A stretch of DNA of 64,000 nucleotides, from assembly GCF_014836495.1 (NCBI RefSeq), contig NZ_JACSQT010000008.1:62001-126000 (forward strand), written 5' to 3'. The notes under the pieces were generated by a model that searched no databases, was not told where the DNA came from, and saw only the letters and a program-made list of their open reading frames with translations. The translations under genes and the position numbers were made by a program. Positions 63,580-64,000 of this stretch are shown piece by piece (the first letter of the stretch is position 1; each line of letters begins with the position of its first letter). Source of the stretch: Cytobacillus stercorigallinarum (GTDB taxonomy: Bacteria > Bacillota > Bacilli > Bacillales > Cytobacillaceae).

Positions 63580-64000
63580 TTACCCTTTATTCAACTCTGC
63601 TTCCATGACCAATCGTTTTCTATAGCTGATTTTTGACAGAAATAGTCCGAGTTCGTATAGTCCAATTAAAGGAAAGAGTACGAGTATTTGTGAGAAAAAG
63701 TCTGGTGGCGTAATGAGTGCAGAAACGATAGCGAGCACCACATAGGCGTATTTTCTAACAGACTTTAGCATTTCAGGGGATACGACTCCGATATTCGTGA
63801 GAAAGACTAATAATAAAGGAACTTCAAACAGAAACCCGAACGGAATAGTAGAAATCAATAAAAATGAGAAATATTCCCGAGCAGTAATCATCATAGAAAA
63901 ATTACTTTCGCCAAGATGCATGAGAAAGCCATAAATGGTTGGGAATACAACGAATAAGCCAAATGATAAGCCAATGGCAAAGCTACAAATAATTCCTGGA
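63580..64000 (-). CDS. tatC: TatC, twin-arginine translocase subunit (3' part)
   Basis: The window holds the last ~139 codons; the gene runs off the right edge. Membrane helices match the second half of TatC: GFLMHLGESNFSMMITAREYFSFLL, PFGFLFEVPLLLVFLTNIGVV and the conserved FFSQILVLFPLIGLYELGLFLS. TatC recognises twin-arginine signal peptides and, with TatA, exports folded proteins. Whether it is TatCd or TatCy cannot be told, since the upstream neighbour is outside the window. Confidence 0.92.
   Translation of the reverse strand, partial: PGIICSFAIGLSFGLFVVFPTIYGFLMHLGESNFSMMITAREYFSFLLISTIPFGFLFEVPLLLVFLTNIGVVSPEMLKSVRKYAYVVLAIVSALITPPDFFSQILVLFPLIGLYELGLFLSKISYRKRLVMEAELNKG

Overview
The window looks like a chromosomal segment of a low-GC, endospore-forming Bacillaceae species. 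Genes start behind strong AGGAGG-type ribosome binding sites, with frequent GTG and TTG starts. There is an S-box (SAM-I) riboswitch, a CotF-type coat gene pair, a LiaIH-LiaFSR envelope-stress operon, a KinB-like kinase, a DctB/DctSR/DctP dicarboxylate system and many close relatives of Bacillus subtilis proteins (IolS, YdbM, YwdJ, YwbD, YogA, YflG, YfmL, YhfW). The genus cannot be fixed from the sequence alone. I see no rRNA, tRNA, CRISPR array, prophage or transposase gene.

Layout. 1-7.2 kb: aldo/keto reductase, an OmpR-type two-component pair overlapping an internally deleted methyltransferase gene, two spore-coat genes, and a protease-foldase pair (HtrA and a membrane parvulin). 7.2-11 kb: frameshifted gene debris, then a promoter, S-box riboswitch and metNI, followed by a YdbM-type flavoprotein; the methionine-binding lipoprotein MetQ is absent. 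11-15 kb: an NCS2 permease, a LytTR regulator and a CoA-transferase. 15.06-15.61 kb: ten tandem 51-52 bp repeats bounded by short inverted repeats. 15.6-22.8 kb: C4-dicarboxylate sensing and uptake (dctB, dctS, dctR, dctP), interrupted by a cytochrome P450 with a 38-bp perfect palindrome in front and a PadR regulator behind. 22.9-29 kb: rRNA methyltransferase, then a GntR-GlcD-GlcF-LhgO 2-hydroxyacid oxidation operon.

29-40 kb: an intergenic repeat, DUF3888 and TetR genes, a KinB-like kinase, a DnaQ-like exonuclease, a CstA carrier with a perfect cre site beside a LytS/LytTR two-component pair, cold-shock protein, methionine aminopeptidase and an MDR oxidoreductase. 40-49.6 kb: secreted subtilisin, MFS exporter, YfmL helicase, YhfW flavo-Rieske protein, a cystathionine gamma-synthase-like enzyme, a probable small membrane protein on the minus strand, an RraA-like protein and a VanW protein. 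49.7-53.3 kb: liaI-liaH, an internal hairpin, then liaF-liaS-liaR, with a palindromic candidate LiaR box upstream. 53.5-64 kb: a small unknown ORF, ABC-F ATPase, SpoVB-like flippase, ECF sigma factor, CorA, acyl-CoA thioesterase, SCP2 protein, GNAT, cardiolipin synthase, a small unknown protein and the 3' part of tatC.

Themes: carbon-source uptake under catabolite control (two clear cre sites, at dctP and cstA), sulfur/methionine supply, and cell-envelope stress defence. No large undescribed system stands out. The most unusual items are the bounded tandem array at the 3' end of dctB, the long palindrome before the P450 gene, the internally deleted methyltransferase gene, and the non-ATG small membrane ORF at 47.64-47.80 kb, which has its own terminator.
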